Shown here: piece by piece, positions 41,411-50,978 of the stretch
Layout of the letters: each line of letters begins with the position of its first letter
How positions within the stretch are numbered: position 1 is the first letter of the stretch
DNA from: Caloranaerobacter azorensis DSM 13643
GTDB taxonomy: Bacteria; Bacillota; Clostridia; Tissierellales; Thermohalobacteraceae
NCBI RefSeq assembly: GCF_900129995.1
Contig: NZ_FQXO01000004.1
Span: forward strand, 22,523-86,522
Direction of reading: 5' to 3'
Length of the DNA stretch: 64,000 nucleotides
Program-made: the position numbers and the translations under genes
Notes under the pieces: model-generated
What the model was told of the DNA's origin: nothing
What the model saw: only the letters and a program-made list of their open reading frames with translations
The model's database searches: none

Positions 41411-42633
41411 TTTATTTTTGACTTAATTATTTCTATAGCTTTTTTAAGCTGAATATCCTGTTTAATATTATCTACTCCTATTCTATGGACATCTTCAGGA
41501 AGCTCAACAATTACATCTGGAGTTATTCCTATGCCATGAATATTAGTTCCATTAGGTGTAAAATATTCTGAAACTGTTAACTTAAATCCAGACCCGTCGC
41601 TTAACGGTTTTATTCTCTGAACTATTCCTTTACCAAACGTTTTAGTCCCTATTAAAATCCCCGTTTTAGTATCTTTTATAGCACCAGCTAATATCTCTGA
41701 AGCACTTGCACTACCACCATTTACAAGTAACACTAGTGGTAAACCTAATTTTTTAGAATCAGATCTTAGATACTCTCTTTCTTTATTTTTTGTTTCTGTA
41801 TAGACAATAACTCCTTTCCCCATAAGCTCATCTGCTATCTGTGCACATTCACTTAACAAGCCTCCGGGATTATTTCTCAAATCTATAATTAACCCTTTCA
41901 TTCCATCTTTTTTAAGTTTATTTAGATGTTTTTTAAAATCTTCATAAGTCAATTCATCAAAAGACACTATCCTAATATATCCAATCTTATTTTCTAACAT
42001 TTTTGATTTTACTGTTTTTAATCTAATCTCTTCTCTAGTTATATTTAAATCAATAAATTTATTATTCCCATCTTTATCTGTTCTAAGAATAGTAATATTT
42101 ACACTAGTACCCGGTTTTCCCTTCATCAATTTAACAGCATCATCCATCTTATCAGCAGTAAATTCTTTTCCATTTACTTTAACTATTTTATCACCCGTTT
42201 TTATTCCCGCTCTCTCTCCTGGAGTATCTTCTATAGGTGATACTACAGTAATTAAATTATCTTCTCCAGGAGTTACTATTACACCAATCCCCTGATAAGT
42301 CCCTTTTGTATGTTCCATAAAATCGGCAAATTCTTCTTTAGTCATATATACTGAATAAGGGTCTCCTAAAGCCTCAAACATACCTTTTAACTCACCATTT
42401 AATAAATCTTCTTCGTTTACATCTTTCAAATAATTTTCCTTAATAAAATTTTCTAGCGCCATAACTTTACTATATTTTTCATAAGTCGATACCAAATCTT
42501 CATAATAATCCTTTGTAATCACAACTTTATCCTTCACTGTAATTTGAATCATATTACTGATGAAAAAAGTAAATAAACTTGAAATTATAATAATTACGAT
42601 AGCACCATAAAATGCCTTTCTTTTTGTTATCAT
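41407..42633 (-). CDS. ctpA: Carboxy-terminal processing peptidase, S41 family
   Basis: Secreted or membrane-anchored serine protease, 408 residues: signal anchor at 8-28, PDZ domain (GIGVIVTPGEDNLITVVSPI, TPGERAGIKTGDKIVKVNGK), S41 catalytic domain with Ser in NGGSASASEILAGA and Lys in GTKTFGKGIVQ, and the LIIDLRNNPGGLL strand. The Ser-Lys dyad is intact. CtpB of Bacillus acts in sporulation signalling; here proximity to the M23 peptidase and ftsEX suggests a wall or division role. Confidence 0.92.
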   Translation of the reverse strand: MITKRKAFYGAIVIIIISSLFTFFISNMIQITVKDKVVITKDYYEDLVSTYEKYSKVMALENFIKENYLKDVNEEDLLNGELKGMFEALGDPYSVYMTKEEFADFMEHTKGTYQGIGVIVTPGEDNLITVVSPIEDTPGERAGIKTGDKIVKVNGKEFTADKMDDAVKLMKGKPGTSVNITILRTDKDGNNKFIDLNITREEIRLKTVKSKMLENKIGYIRIVSFDELTYEDFKKHLNKLKKDGMKGLIIDLRNNPGGLLSECAQIADELMGKGVIVYTETKNKEREYLRSDSKKLGLPLVLLVNGGSASASEILAGAIKDTKTGILIGTKTFGKGIVQRIKPLSDGSGFKLTVSEYFTPNGTNIHGIGITPDVIVELPEDVHRIGVDNIKQDIQLKKAIEIIKSKIK

Positions 42634-42727
42634 TACTATTTCACCTCGTAAAATATTCTAGTATTTTATTTTATTAAACATATGTAAACATTATACCACC
42701 ATAGCCAGTTTTTTTCAAAAAGTTAAA

Positions 42728-42751
42728 TAAGCAAGTGAAACCACTTGCCTA
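42728..42751 (-). terminator. Terminator of the M23 peptidase gene
   Basis: GCAAGTG-GTTT-CACTTGC followed by TTATTTAAC on the minus strand, just behind the stop codon. Confidence 0.75.
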
Positions 42752-43879
42752 TTTACCTTTTACCCATGGTAATGGGTCTACTACTTTACCATTTCTCCTT
42801 ACCTCAAAGTGCAAATGTGGACCAGTTGAATATCCCGTACTTCCTGCTCTAGATATAACTTGTCCCTTTTTAACGTTCTGTCCTTTTTTTACTAATAAAC
42901 GAGAATTATGTGCATATAATGTTGAAATTCCTCCACCATGGTCTATCCAAACTACTTTACCATATCCTCCAAGCCATCCAGCATACTGAACAACTCCCTC
43001 ATTAGCTGCTACTATTCTACCACCTAAAGGAACAGCTATATCTATACCTGTATGAAATTTCCTTTTCTTGAAAATAGGATGCATTCTATAACCAAAATAT
43101 GATGTTATTCTGTAATATCCGGGTGCTGGCCATAACATCTTACCACCAGCATACTTAGCTGCTATTTGTTCTCTCCTTATTTTTTCTTCTAATTTCTTAG
43201 ATATTTCAATCATTTCATCTTCTTGTTTTTCAAGTTCTTTAATATTTTTCTTTAATTCCTTCATCATACTTTCTTTTGCCCTAGTAGCAACTAATAATTG
43301 ATTTTTCTTTTCTTGCATCTTCCTTTTAACGTTTTTTACCATATTAAACTGATTTTCTAAAGTTTTCTTTTTAGCCAAAATAATCTCCCGCTGTTCTTTC
43401 ATGTATTTAATCATTTTTACATCATGATCTATTATCCTCTTTACCATATCTAATCTCGAGAAAAAATCACTTATACTTTTAGATTCTAAAAGTACTTCTA
43501 AATATCCAACAGTTCCATTTTTGTATATCACTCTTAATCTCGAGTTTAAAACATCATTTTTAGCCTTAATATTATTTTCAGCTTGCAAAAGCTCATTCTT
43601 CGTAATCTCAATGTTCGCATTAAGTTCTTTTAACTGATTTTCTACTTCTTGCAGCTCTCTATCAGCTTTATCAATCTGATTATCTAACTTCTTTATTTCT
43701 TTTGATACTCTACTATATTCATCTTTATTTTGTTTCAATTCTTCTCTTATTTTCTCTAATCCTTTATTGAGCTCTTGTAATTTCTTCTTATCTTCGCTAG
43801 ATCCGTAAACAAAAGATACGTTTATCAGCAGAATAATAATCAACAGAAATGATATTTTTCTTTTGCAGCCCAATAGCAT
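42749..43879 (-). CDS. EnvC-like M23 peptidase with coiled coil
   Basis: Secreted murein hydrolase or activator, 376 residues. Signal peptide (SFLLIIILLINVSFVYGS), long coiled coil (about 32-250, KKLQELNKGLEKIREELKQN onward), then an M23/LytM domain. The zinc ligands are complete: HPIFKKRKFHTGIDIA, LYAHNSRL and GPHLHFEVR, so this one should be an active endopeptidase rather than a degenerate activator. It is 11 bases downstream of ftsX; FtsEX controls such coiled-coil hydrolases across the membrane. Confidence 0.9.
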   Translation of the reverse strand: MLLGCKRKISFLLIIILLINVSFVYGSSEDKKKLQELNKGLEKIREELKQNKDEYSRVSKEIKKLDNQIDKADRELQEVENQLKELNANIEITKNELLQAENNIKAKNDVLNSRLRVIYKNGTVGYLEVLLESKSISDFFSRLDMVKRIIDHDVKMIKYMKEQREIILAKKKTLENQFNMVKNVKRKMQEKKNQLLVATRAKESMMKELKKNIKELEKQEDEMIEISKKLEEKIRREQIAAKYAGGKMLWPAPGYYRITSYFGYRMHPIFKKRKFHTGIDIAVPLGGRIVAANEGVVQYAGWLGGYGKVVWIDHGGGISTLYAHNSRLLVKKGQNVKKGQVISRAGSTGYSTGPHLHFEVRRNGKVVDPLPWVKGK

Positions 43880-43890
43880 GTCCCCCCTTT

Positions 43891-44787
43891 TTATACTCTA
43901 AGGAACTTCCTTAAAGATATAATACTGCCTAAAACACCTATTCCGATTCCAATTGCAGTAAACATAATTATTATGTCATCAAGTATTTCATAGTACGGAA
44001 TCATATATACTGTAAATAATACATATAATCTTTCATTAACAACTAAAAATAAATATTTGTAACCAAAACTAACTATTAATATAGCTAAAATCGAACCAAT
44101 AGCCCCAAGAAAAATACCTTCAAGAATAAACGGCCCTCTTATATATCCGTTTGTAGCCCCTATATATTTCATAATGCTTATCTCTCTTCTCCTAGCTGCT
44201 ACGGTAAGCTTTACTGTATTAGAAATTATAAATATCGACACCAAAATCAATATACTGATGACTGCAAGTCCACCAGCTCTTACAAAATTCGATATAGCCA
44301 TCATTTTTTCAACAATATCTTTATAATATCTTATATCTTCAATTCCTGTTAAACCATTTATACGATTAACTACATCTTCTGTATATTTGATATCTTTAAG
44401 CTGTATTATATATGAATTTGGTAGAGGATTCTTTTCCAATCCCTCAAATAAATACGCTTTGTCGCCCCATTCTTTTTTAAATATTTCCAAAGCCTGTTCT
44501 TTAGACTGATATATAACAGCTAACACTCCATCTAGTTCTCTTAACTTTTCTCCAATATTCTCAATCTGTTCTTCATTTATACCATCTTCTAAATAAACTT
44601 GTATTTCATCAAATTGTTCTTTTGCCATACCGGTTAAGTTATTTATATTTAACACAATCACCAATATAATTCCTAGAATAATCAATACCGACATAACAGA
44701 GCCAATAGATGCTAAACTCATCATTCGATTTCTCCACATACCAACAAAGCCCTGTTTAATAATATTTTTAAATAGTCTAAACTTCAT
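43891..44787 (-). CDS. ftsX: Cell-division protein FtsX
   Basis: Membrane partner of FtsE, about 298 residues: one N-terminal helix, a large extracytoplasmic loop (QFDEIQVYLEDGINEEQIEN, ...), and three C-terminal helices with the FtsX domain signature TVAARRREISIMKYIGATNG. Start ATG 44787 (MKFRLFKN), overlapping the ftsE end by 11 bases; a GTG frame further upstream is discarded. It relays ATP hydrolysis to wall hydrolases, here probably the M23 protein encoded next. Confidence 0.93.
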   Translation of the reverse strand: MKFRLFKNIIKQGFVGMWRNRMMSLASIGSVMSVLIILGIILVIVLNINNLTGMAKEQFDEIQVYLEDGINEEQIENIGEKLRELDGVLAVIYQSKEQALEIFKKEWGDKAYLFEGLEKNPLPNSYIIQLKDIKYTEDVVNRINGLTGIEDIRYYKDIVEKMMAISNFVRAGGLAVISILILVSIFIISNTVKLTVAARRREISIMKYIGATNGYIRGPFILEGIFLGAIGSILAILIVSFGYKYLFLVVNERLYVLFTVYMIPYYEILDDIIIMFTAIGIGIGVLGSIISLRKFLRV

Positions 44788-45463
44788 AATCGTACACACC
44801 CTTCAACTCGTCTCTTACAACTCTTCCTTTTTCTAGTGCTATAACTCTTCTTCTCATAGCATTTACTATATCTCTTGCATGGGTGGCCATAAGGACTGTT
44901 GTTCCCCTTCTATTTATCTCTTTTAATAATCTCATAATTTCCCATGCTGTGTCAGGATCAAGATTGCCCGTAGGTTCGTCTGCAATTAAAACCGTTGGTC
45001 TATTAACTAGAGCTCTCGCTATCGAAACTCTCTGCTGTTCACCCCCAGATAATTGGTCTGGATAACTATGAGCTTTATTGCTCAATCCTACCATACTTAA
45101 CATCATAGGTACCTGTCTTCTTATTTCTTTTGATGAACTCCCTATTATTTCCATAGCGAATGCTACATTTTCATAAACCGTTTTATTTTTTAATAATCTA
45201 AAATCCTGAAATACTACACCTATATTTCTCCTAATATAAGGTATTCTTCTATTTTTAACCTTTGTAATATCCATATCATTAAGATATATCTTACCATCAG
45301 TGGGGTCTTCTTCTTTTAAAAGCAATTTTATTAATGTCGATTTACCAGCACCACTTGAACCAACTATAAAAACAAATTCACCTTTATCTATATGAATATT
45401 TATATTTGACAATGCCTTTACACCATTACCATATACCTTACTAACATTTATAAAATCTATCAC
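44777..45463 (-). CDS. ftsE: Cell-division ATP-binding protein FtsE
   Basis: 228-residue ABC ATPase: Walker A GSSGAGKSTL, Q-loop FQDFRLLKNKTVYENVAFAM typical of FtsE, signature LSGGEQQRVSIARAL, Walker B VLIADEPTGNLDPDTA. Start GTG 45463 behind GGAGTGG. First gene of ftsE-ftsX-M23. Confidence 0.95.
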   Translation of the reverse strand: MIDFINVSKVYGNGVKALSNINIHIDKGEFVFIVGSSGAGKSTLIKLLLKEEDPTDGKIYLNDMDITKVKNRRIPYIRRNIGVVFQDFRLLKNKTVYENVAFAMEIIGSSSKEIRRQVPMMLSMVGLSNKAHSYPDQLSGGEQQRVSIARALVNRPTVLIADEPTGNLDPDTAWEIMRLLKEINRRGTTVLMATHARDIVNAMRRRVIALEKGRVVRDELKGVYDYEV

Positions 45464-45569
45464 ATTTTACCACTCCAGTCCTTTTCTTACGTTCTCAGTA
45501 ATTCAATTCGACATAATACTCATATTTCCTTCATAATTTTTATTCCAAATATAGGCAAGTAGTATCAAT

Positions 45570-46538
45570 TTATTTATTCAAAGTTTTATATATCAACAAC
45601 AATAGATAAAATTCTAAAGCATCATCAAAATTTCTTAAATTAAATCCTGTATCTTTTTGTATCTTATCTAACCTATATATCAATGTATTTCTATGAATAT
45701 ATAACTTTCTCGCAGTTTCACTAATATTTAAATTGCATTTTAAAAAATACATCGCAGTTTTAATTTCATCAGAACTTAACCTCTGTATACCATATTTCAA
45801 AGTTTCATCATAAATACTTAATAGTGCTTTTTCATTCACTTGAGATAATATCTTATATACTGTAAGTTTTTCATAATAATATATGTTTTCCGGAATATTA
45901 AACTTATGTCCTAATAACAAAGCAGTTCTGCTTTCTTGATAAGCCTTTTTTATATTAAGAGGGGAAGTAATAGAACTTACTCCAATTCCAACTTTTCTTA
46001 AAAGTTCTGTTTCAATGGCATTTACGATTTGTATTAAAACTTCCGTAATTTCTCCGGTATTTTGAATAACCATCCCAAATAATTCTTCATTTAATTTACA
46101 AAATACAACATTTTTACCTACTATGTTTTTAATAATTGTATCAATATCTGAATTTTCTATTCCATCATAACTTTTTATAACTGCTACCACTAGCCATTTA
46201 TTTAATTCTATTCCAACACTTTTTAAAATTTTTTTCGTCCTTTGTTCATCTAAATCCTCAAGAAACAAACTTTTAACAGCTTCATTCTGTTTTTTAGTAT
46301 CACTCCCAATTATATCCTCTAAAATTATTTTTATTAAAGCCTTTTCTCTATCCGTCAATTTAATATCATGCCTTACAAATAAATAATATTCTTCATTATC
46401 TAACATAAAACTACATATATGTTCTACATTATCTGACAAAATTCCTTTTTTGTCTCCTTCATTAACTAACAGTACTCTTTCTCCAATAATTTTACTTATT
46501 TTGTTTAATATTTGTTCAATTCTCTGTCTTGTTAACAT
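45570..46538 (-). CDS. PucR/CdaR-type transcriptional regulator
   Basis: 322 residues. C-terminal helix-turn-helix of the PucR type: NLNISETARKLYIHRNTLIY, RLDKIQKDTGFNLRNFDDAL. The central part resembles the GGDEF-like CdaR domain; the N-terminal about 100 residues carry a sensing region. Such proteins activate uptake or catabolism genes for sugars, sugar acids or purines. It is next to the MsmX-type ATPase gene but separated by a terminator hairpin, so the target is unknown. Confidence 0.78.
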   Translation of the reverse strand: MLTRQRIEQILNKISKIIGERVLLVNEGDKKGILSDNVEHICSFMLDNEEYYLFVRHDIKLTDREKALIKIILEDIIGSDTKKQNEAVKSLFLEDLDEQRTKKILKSVGIELNKWLVVAVIKSYDGIENSDIDTIIKNIVGKNVVFCKLNEELFGMVIQNTGEITEVLIQIVNAIETELLRKVGIGVSSITSPLNIKKAYQESRTALLLGHKFNIPENIYYYEKLTVYKILSQVNEKALLSIYDETLKYGIQRLSSDEIKTAMYFLKCNLNISETARKLYIHRNTLIYRLDKIQKDTGFNLRNFDDALEFYLLLLIYKTLNK

Positions 46539-46577
46539 AATATCACCTATTTTATATTATAAAATATTTTTAGACAT

Positions 46578-46623
46578 AAAAAAGCAGAAGAAACTCTCTT
46601 CATCTAATTTCTTCTGCTTTTTT
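46578..46623. terminator. Bidirectional-type terminator hairpin
   Basis: AAAAAGCAGAAGAAA and TTTCTTCTGCTTTTTT around a 14-base loop. On the minus strand it ends the msmX-type gene before the PucR-type gene. Confidence 0.75.
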
Positions 46624-46688
46624 CTCCAATATCCTTCATTTTTCTTATAATCCATAGGAAATTAAAAACTTTTTTGAAAAGTGGATAA

Positions 46689-46736
46689 TTTAAAATATAA
46701 TTTCCGTAATGGATTTCAACAAAATCTTCCTATAAT
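46689..46736. repeat. Dispersed intergenic repeat, copy 2
   Basis: TATAATTTCCGTAATGGAT and ACAAAATCTTCCTATAATC, related to 29250-29298. It lies between the terminator at 46578 and the msmX-type gene. Confidence 0.5.
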
Positions 46737-46779
46737 CTATTTAAATCGAAGATTTTGTTCATTTAATAACAATTTAACT

Positions 46780-47892
46780 CTATAATATTGAAACCTCTGT
46801 ATCTTTATCAAATAAATGTATTCTATTTTTGTCTAATGCTAATTCAATTATATCTCCTATTCTCGCTTTGCTTCTTGAATCCACCCTTGCTATTGCATTA
46901 TTACCTTCTATGTTTATATATAGATAAGTTTCTGAACCCATCATTTCTGTTACCTCTACTTTAGCCTTAACAACACTATCTCTAGAAGCTTCAATAAATA
47001 CCTTTTCATCATGAAGGTCTTCAGGTCTTATACCCATTATCACTTTCTTTCCAAAATATCCTTTTTGTTTAACAATTTTAGCTTTTCCTTCCGGTAATCT
47101 TATTTTTACATTATCAAATACTAAATTACAATTATTAACATCGTCTCCCTCTATAACAACATCAATAAAATTCATCTGCGGACTACCTATAAATCCAGCA
47201 ACAAACATGTTAGCAGGTTTTTCATATACTTCTTGTGGAGTCGCAGCTTGCTGAATGACTCCGTCTTTCATAACAACTATTCTATCACCCATTGTCATTG
47301 CTTCTGTTTGGTCATGAGTAACATATATAAATGTAGTTTGAAGCCTTTTATGAAGTTTAATAATCTCAGTTCTTGTTTGTACTCTTAATTTTGCATCTAA
47401 GTTTGATAATGGCTCGTCCATTAAAAACACTTTAGGCTCCCTTACTATAGCTCTACCTAAAGCAACCCTCTGTCTTTGTCCACCAGATAGAGCTTTTGGT
47501 TTTCTATCAAGTAGTTTTTCTATTCCTAAAATTCTAGCAGCTTCTTTAACTTTTCTATCTATTTCTGCTTTAGGAACTTTTCTAAGTTTCAATCCGAATG
47601 CCATATTATCATATACAGTCATATGAGGGTATAACGCATAGTTTTGGAACACCATTGCAATATCTCTATCTTTTGGTGGTACATCATTAACCAATTTATC
47701 TCCAATATAAAGTTCACCTTTAGAAATCTCCTCAAGTCCTGCAACCATTCTTAATGTTGTCGATTTACCACATCCTGAAGGTCCTACTAAAACTATAAAT
47801 TCCTTATCTTTTATCTCAAGATTGAAATCGTTTACAGCTGTAACATTACCAGGATATATTTTATATATATGCTTAAAAGTTAAACTCGCCAT
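46780..47892 (-). CDS. MsmX/UgpC-type sugar ABC transporter ATPase
   Basis: 370 residues: ATPase domain (Walker [14 protein letters not shown], signature [15 protein letters not shown], Walker [18 protein letters not shown]-loop [13 protein letters not shown]) plus a C-terminal regulatory OB-type domain ([28 protein letters not shown]). This is the CUT1 class. In Bacillus one MsmX serves several sugar importers. No permease or binding protein is next to it; the binding protein at 12628 is a candidate partner. Confidence 0.9.
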   Translation of the reverse strand: MASLTFKHIYKIYPGNVTAVNDFNLEIKDKEFIVLVGPSGCGKSTTLRMVAGLEEISKGELYIGDKLVNDVPPKDRDIAMVFQNYALYPHMTVYDNMAFGLKLRKVPKAEIDRKVKEAARILGIEKLLDRKPKALSGGQRQRVALGRAIVREPKVFLMDEPLSNLDAKLRVQTRTEIIKLHKRLQTTFIYVTHDQTEAMTMGDRIVVMKDGVIQQAATPQEVYEKPANMFVAGFIGSPQMNFIDVVIEGDDVNNCNLVFDNVKIRLPEGKAKIVKQKGYFGKKVIMGIRPEDLHDEKVFIEASRDSVVKAKVEVTEMMGSETYLYINIEGNNAIARVDSRSKARIGDIIELALDKNRIHLFDKDTEVSIL

Positions 47893-48156
47893 TTAAATGC
47901 CCCCTTTTAAAAATTCTTTATATTTCATATATAAGTTTATATGAATTGATTATTTAATTCTATTGGTATAATTAACAAAAATTACTGATAAATTTAAACA
48001 ATTTGCACAATAGATATGGTATAGTTATAATAGGTATTAAATTTAAAATTGAAAATGTAAAATGTAAAATTAATTTGGTATTCGTATTTCGCTGTTAATA
48101 AATAAAAAGCTAAAAGCGAAAGACGAGTAGCAAAAAAGAATATAGAGGTGAATTTC

Positions 48157-48735
48157 ATGAATAAAAATGAATTAAGGAAAAAAATACTTAACAAAAGAAA
48201 AGAACTTTCTAACGAAGCTGTAATCTCTTTAAGCAATAAAATAATAGATTTATTAATAAATACAACATTTTATAAAAACGCTAATTACATTATGACTTAT
48301 ATTGATTTTAGAAATGAAGTAAAAACAGAAAGACTAATCAAAAAATCTTTAGAAATAGGCAAAAAAATTATAATCCCTATAAGTTTAACAAAATCCAGAA
48401 AATTACTTCTTTCAGAATTAAAAGATTATGATAATGAACTTACAATTGGTACATATGGCATATTAGAACCCAAAAAAGAGTTCATAAAAGAAGTCTCTGC
48501 AGAGATTTTAGATTTAATTATCGTTCCAGGAGTCGTATTTGATAAAAGAGGATATAGAATAGGCTACGGCGGAGGATATTATGATCGTTTTCTACTTAAC
48601 ATAGATAAATCGGTACCAAAAGTAGCTCTAGCATTTGACTTTCAAGTTGTTGAAAAGATAGATGAAGAAAAACATGATATCCCTGTAGATTATATAATAA
48701 CTGAAAAAGGTATTATTAAAAAGGCTAACAGCTAA
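48157..48735 (+). CDS. fau: 5-formyltetrahydrofolate cyclo-ligase
   Basis: ATP-dependent conversion of 5-formyl-THF to 5,10-methenyl-THF, 192 residues. Family motifs: N-terminal KNELRKKILNKRKELS, the folate/ATP region PGVVFDKRGYRIGYGGGYYD, and C-terminal HDIPVDYIITEKGI. Start ATG 48157 behind AGAGGTG; the GTG at 48148 lies in that site. A 108-base second copy of its 3' part lies at 55175. Confidence 0.92.
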   Translation: MNKNELRKKILNKRKELSNEAVISLSNKIIDLLINTTFYKNANYIMTYIDFRNEVKTERLIKKSLEIGKKIIIPISLTKSRKLLLSELKDYDNELTIGTYGILEPKKEFIKEVSAEILDLIIVPGVVFDKRGYRIGYGGGYYDRFLLNIDKSVPKVALAFDFQVVEKIDEEKHDIPVDYIITEKGIIKKANS

Positions 48736-48759
48736 CAGCCATCAGCTATTAGCCTTTTA
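48718..48759 (+). terminator. Terminator of fau
   Basis: AAAGGCTAACAGCT, loop, AGCTATTAGCCTTTT; the left arm contains the stop codon of fau. Confidence 0.8.
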
Positions 48760-48869
48760 TTCTCTTCTTCGACAACCACTCTATATTTTACAATACATCT
48801 TCAAAATCTCTACTTTATGGGTTGTGTGCGACCTTAAGTACAGCTTCTAATAAAAAAACTTAAGTTTCT

Positions 48870-49571
48870 TTAATTATTCCTTTTTCTTGGAAAATGTAGA
48901 ATGCTGTATATTTCTTCTAAATCTATTCCCTCATAAGTAGATACACGTTTTACTACTCTCCCCGATTTTATAAAAATAAATTTTGAACCTATATACCTTA
49001 CAAAATCTAAAATGTGACTTGAAATCACAATTATACACCCTCTATCTTTAGCCTTTTTTATTTCATTTTTTAAAGAAATAATTCCTTTAGTATCTAACCC
49101 ATTTGTCGGTTCATCTAAAATAATTAAACTTGGATATCCAAGTAGTGCTACTATTATCCCTATCTTTTTCTTCATCCCCATTGATAATTTTTTTATAATT
49201 TCATCTCTGTATTTCCATAAATCAAATTCAAAAAGCAGTCTTTTTATCTCTTCTTCGAAATTAATAATTTCCTTCATTACAGCTACAAATCTCAAGAAAC
49301 TGTATACTGTTAATCTATCGTAGACAAATACATTTTCAGGCAAATATCCTATTTTAAATTTTGCATTTACATCAACGGTTGGAATATCATCAATAGTACA
49401 TATACCGCTATCACTTTTCATTACTCCAGCCAATATTTTTATTATAGTTGTTTTACCTGCTCCATTAGGCCCTATTAAACAAATAACCTCTCCTCTATTA
49501 GCACTTAAATTAAAATCTTGTATTCCTCTATCGCTTTCATATATCTTTGATACCTCTTTAACTTCTAACAT
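48870..49571 (-). CDS. ABC transporter ATPase of the RiPP locus
   Basis: 233-residue ATPase of the ABC-2/bacitracin-type group. Walker A GPNGAGKTTIIKIL, a VFVYDRLTVYSFLRF segment, signature-like KLSMGMKKKIGIIVALLG (the LSGGQ motif is LSMGM, as in many ABC-2 peptide exporters), Walker B LIILDEPTNGLDTKG, H-loop ISSHILDF. Its start is one base from the stop of the permease gene. Probably powers export of, or immunity to, the peptide product. Confidence 0.85.
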   Translation of the reverse strand: MLEVKEVSKIYESDRGIQDFNLSANRGEVICLIGPNGAGKTTIIKILAGVMKSDSGICTIDDIPTVDVNAKFKIGYLPENVFVYDRLTVYSFLRFVAVMKEIINFEEEIKRLLFEFDLWKYRDEIIKKLSMGMKKKIGIIVALLGYPSLIILDEPTNGLDTKGIISLKNEIKKAKDRGCIIVISSHILDFVRYIGSKFIFIKSGRVVKRVSTYEGIDLEEIYSILHFPRKRNN

Positions 49572-49572
49572 A

Positions 49573-50970
49573 TTATTCCTCCACTCTATACCAGTTATTT
49601 TTCCCCTTCCTCATTCCAAAATAAATAACAAAAAAGATAATAATCGGGAAAGCTATGATTAATATAGTAGAAAGTAGCATTGGAATATCTGTTTTATGGT
49701 GTATATTGGGATAGAAAAATGATAATACGCTACAATAGTACATAGCTATGATGAAAGAAATTATAAGAATGGAAATTATACCGATTATAAAATGCACTAT
49801 GCTAATTTTGCCCATTAAAGTTTCTAATATTAGAAATATAATTGGTATACAGCAAGATAATACTACTAAACTACAAATCTTTGAGCTTATAAATGTTCTA
49901 TATTTTATAGGCAACATTTTATATAAATTTGAGTTTTCTGCTTCAATTTTATATAATTCTTGTGAGAAAAGCATGTTAAATAAAATATATATGCATATTA
50001 ATATCAGATTTTTTATAAAATCTATCTTATGAACATTTATAATCACTAAAGAAAATATCAGAATAAATATAACCTGTATTATTTTATAGTCTAGTCTTTG
50101 AATCAATATTAATATGTCTTTCAACACAAATTCAATAATTTTGTTATTATGCTTATTAAGTCTTTTATATATGAACTCATCTGTAAATCTAATTTTATAT
50201 ATCTTAAATCTATTTCTGCCAATATAACATTGCTGTATATATCTTCTTCTACACCAAAAAATTACATTAAATGCAACTACTAAAAATAGACTTATCTGCA
50301 TAATATTAAAATCAAATAAAAATCGCTTTAAAGTTTGCATCTCTTTTATTTTCCCTATTTTATATAATCCTTCAATTATAATTTCTTTAGTATCTAAAAC
50401 AGCTAAAATAGAATTAAAATCAGTCCATAAATATTTGATAAAAAATATGATACATATAAATATTCCTACATTCTTCATTTTGATTAATATTTTACTCCTG
50501 TTGATATAATAGAGCCATACTAATCCAAACATTATTAAAAAAAAGAAAAGACTAGCTATTATACTTTTAAATATACCAAGCCCTTTTTCAAAATTTAATA
50601 TAATATATGAGCTTGATATAATGATAAAAGCTACTTTTTCCTTCAATAAGGATATTAAAACTAATTGCTCTTCTTTAAAACCTATACTTCTCAAAAATAA
50701 AAATTCTTCACTATTGATAAACTTCAATATATCATTCCGAATAAATATAAGTGATATTAATATATAAATATATGTCATTGAATTGTATATTAAATAATAA
50801 TCAGCCTTATAATTTTGTATCAATATGAAAAATATTTTTTGACCCATTAAATTTGCTAGAATAATTAAAATTAAATATATCAGTAAAAAACTAATTCCAA
50901 TACTACTTAACTTTTTATAATTCCATATTTTTTTTAAATCTTTTATCATCTTAAACACCACTCTATTCAT
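49573..50970 (-). CDS. ABC transporter permease of the RiPP locus
   Basis: About 465 residues and ten or more hydrophobic helices, rich in I, L, F and K; no close family recognised, but followed by its ATPase. Likely starts are ATG 50970, 9 bases after the M50-like gene stop, or ATG 50949 behind AGAGTGGTG. The larger frame from 51024 overlaps the neighbour by 46 bases. Analogous to SkfF or AlbC/D transport components. Confidence 0.75.
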   Translation of the reverse strand: MNRVVFKMIKDLKKIWNYKKLSSIGISFLLIYLILIILANLMGQKIFFILIQNYKADYYLIYNSMTYIYILISLIFIRNDILKFINSEEFLFLRSIGFKEEQLVLISLLKEKVAFIIISSSYIILNFEKGLGIFKSIIASLFFFLIMFGLVWLYYINRSKILIKMKNVGIFICIIFFIKYLWTDFNSILAVLDTKEIIIEGLYKIGKIKEMQTLKRFLFDFNIMQISLFLVVAFNVIFWCRRRYIQQCYIGRNRFKIYKIRFTDEFIYKRLNKHNNKIIEFVLKDILILIQRLDYKIIQVIFILIFSLVIINVHKIDFIKNLILICIYILFNMLFSQELYKIEAENSNLYKMLPIKYRTFISSKICSLVVLSCCIPIIFLILETLMGKISIVHFIIGIISILIISFIIAMYYCSVLSFFYPNIHHKTDIPMLLSTILIIAFPIIIFFVIYFGMRKGKNNWYRVEE

Positions 50971-50978
50971 AGTTTCTT

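Noticed and set aside
48050..48140. Small MITE-like element before fau
   Set aside because: TCGTATTTCGCT and AGCGAAAGACGA form a long imperfect inverted repeat, but there is no target duplication or second copy in the window to support a mobile element.
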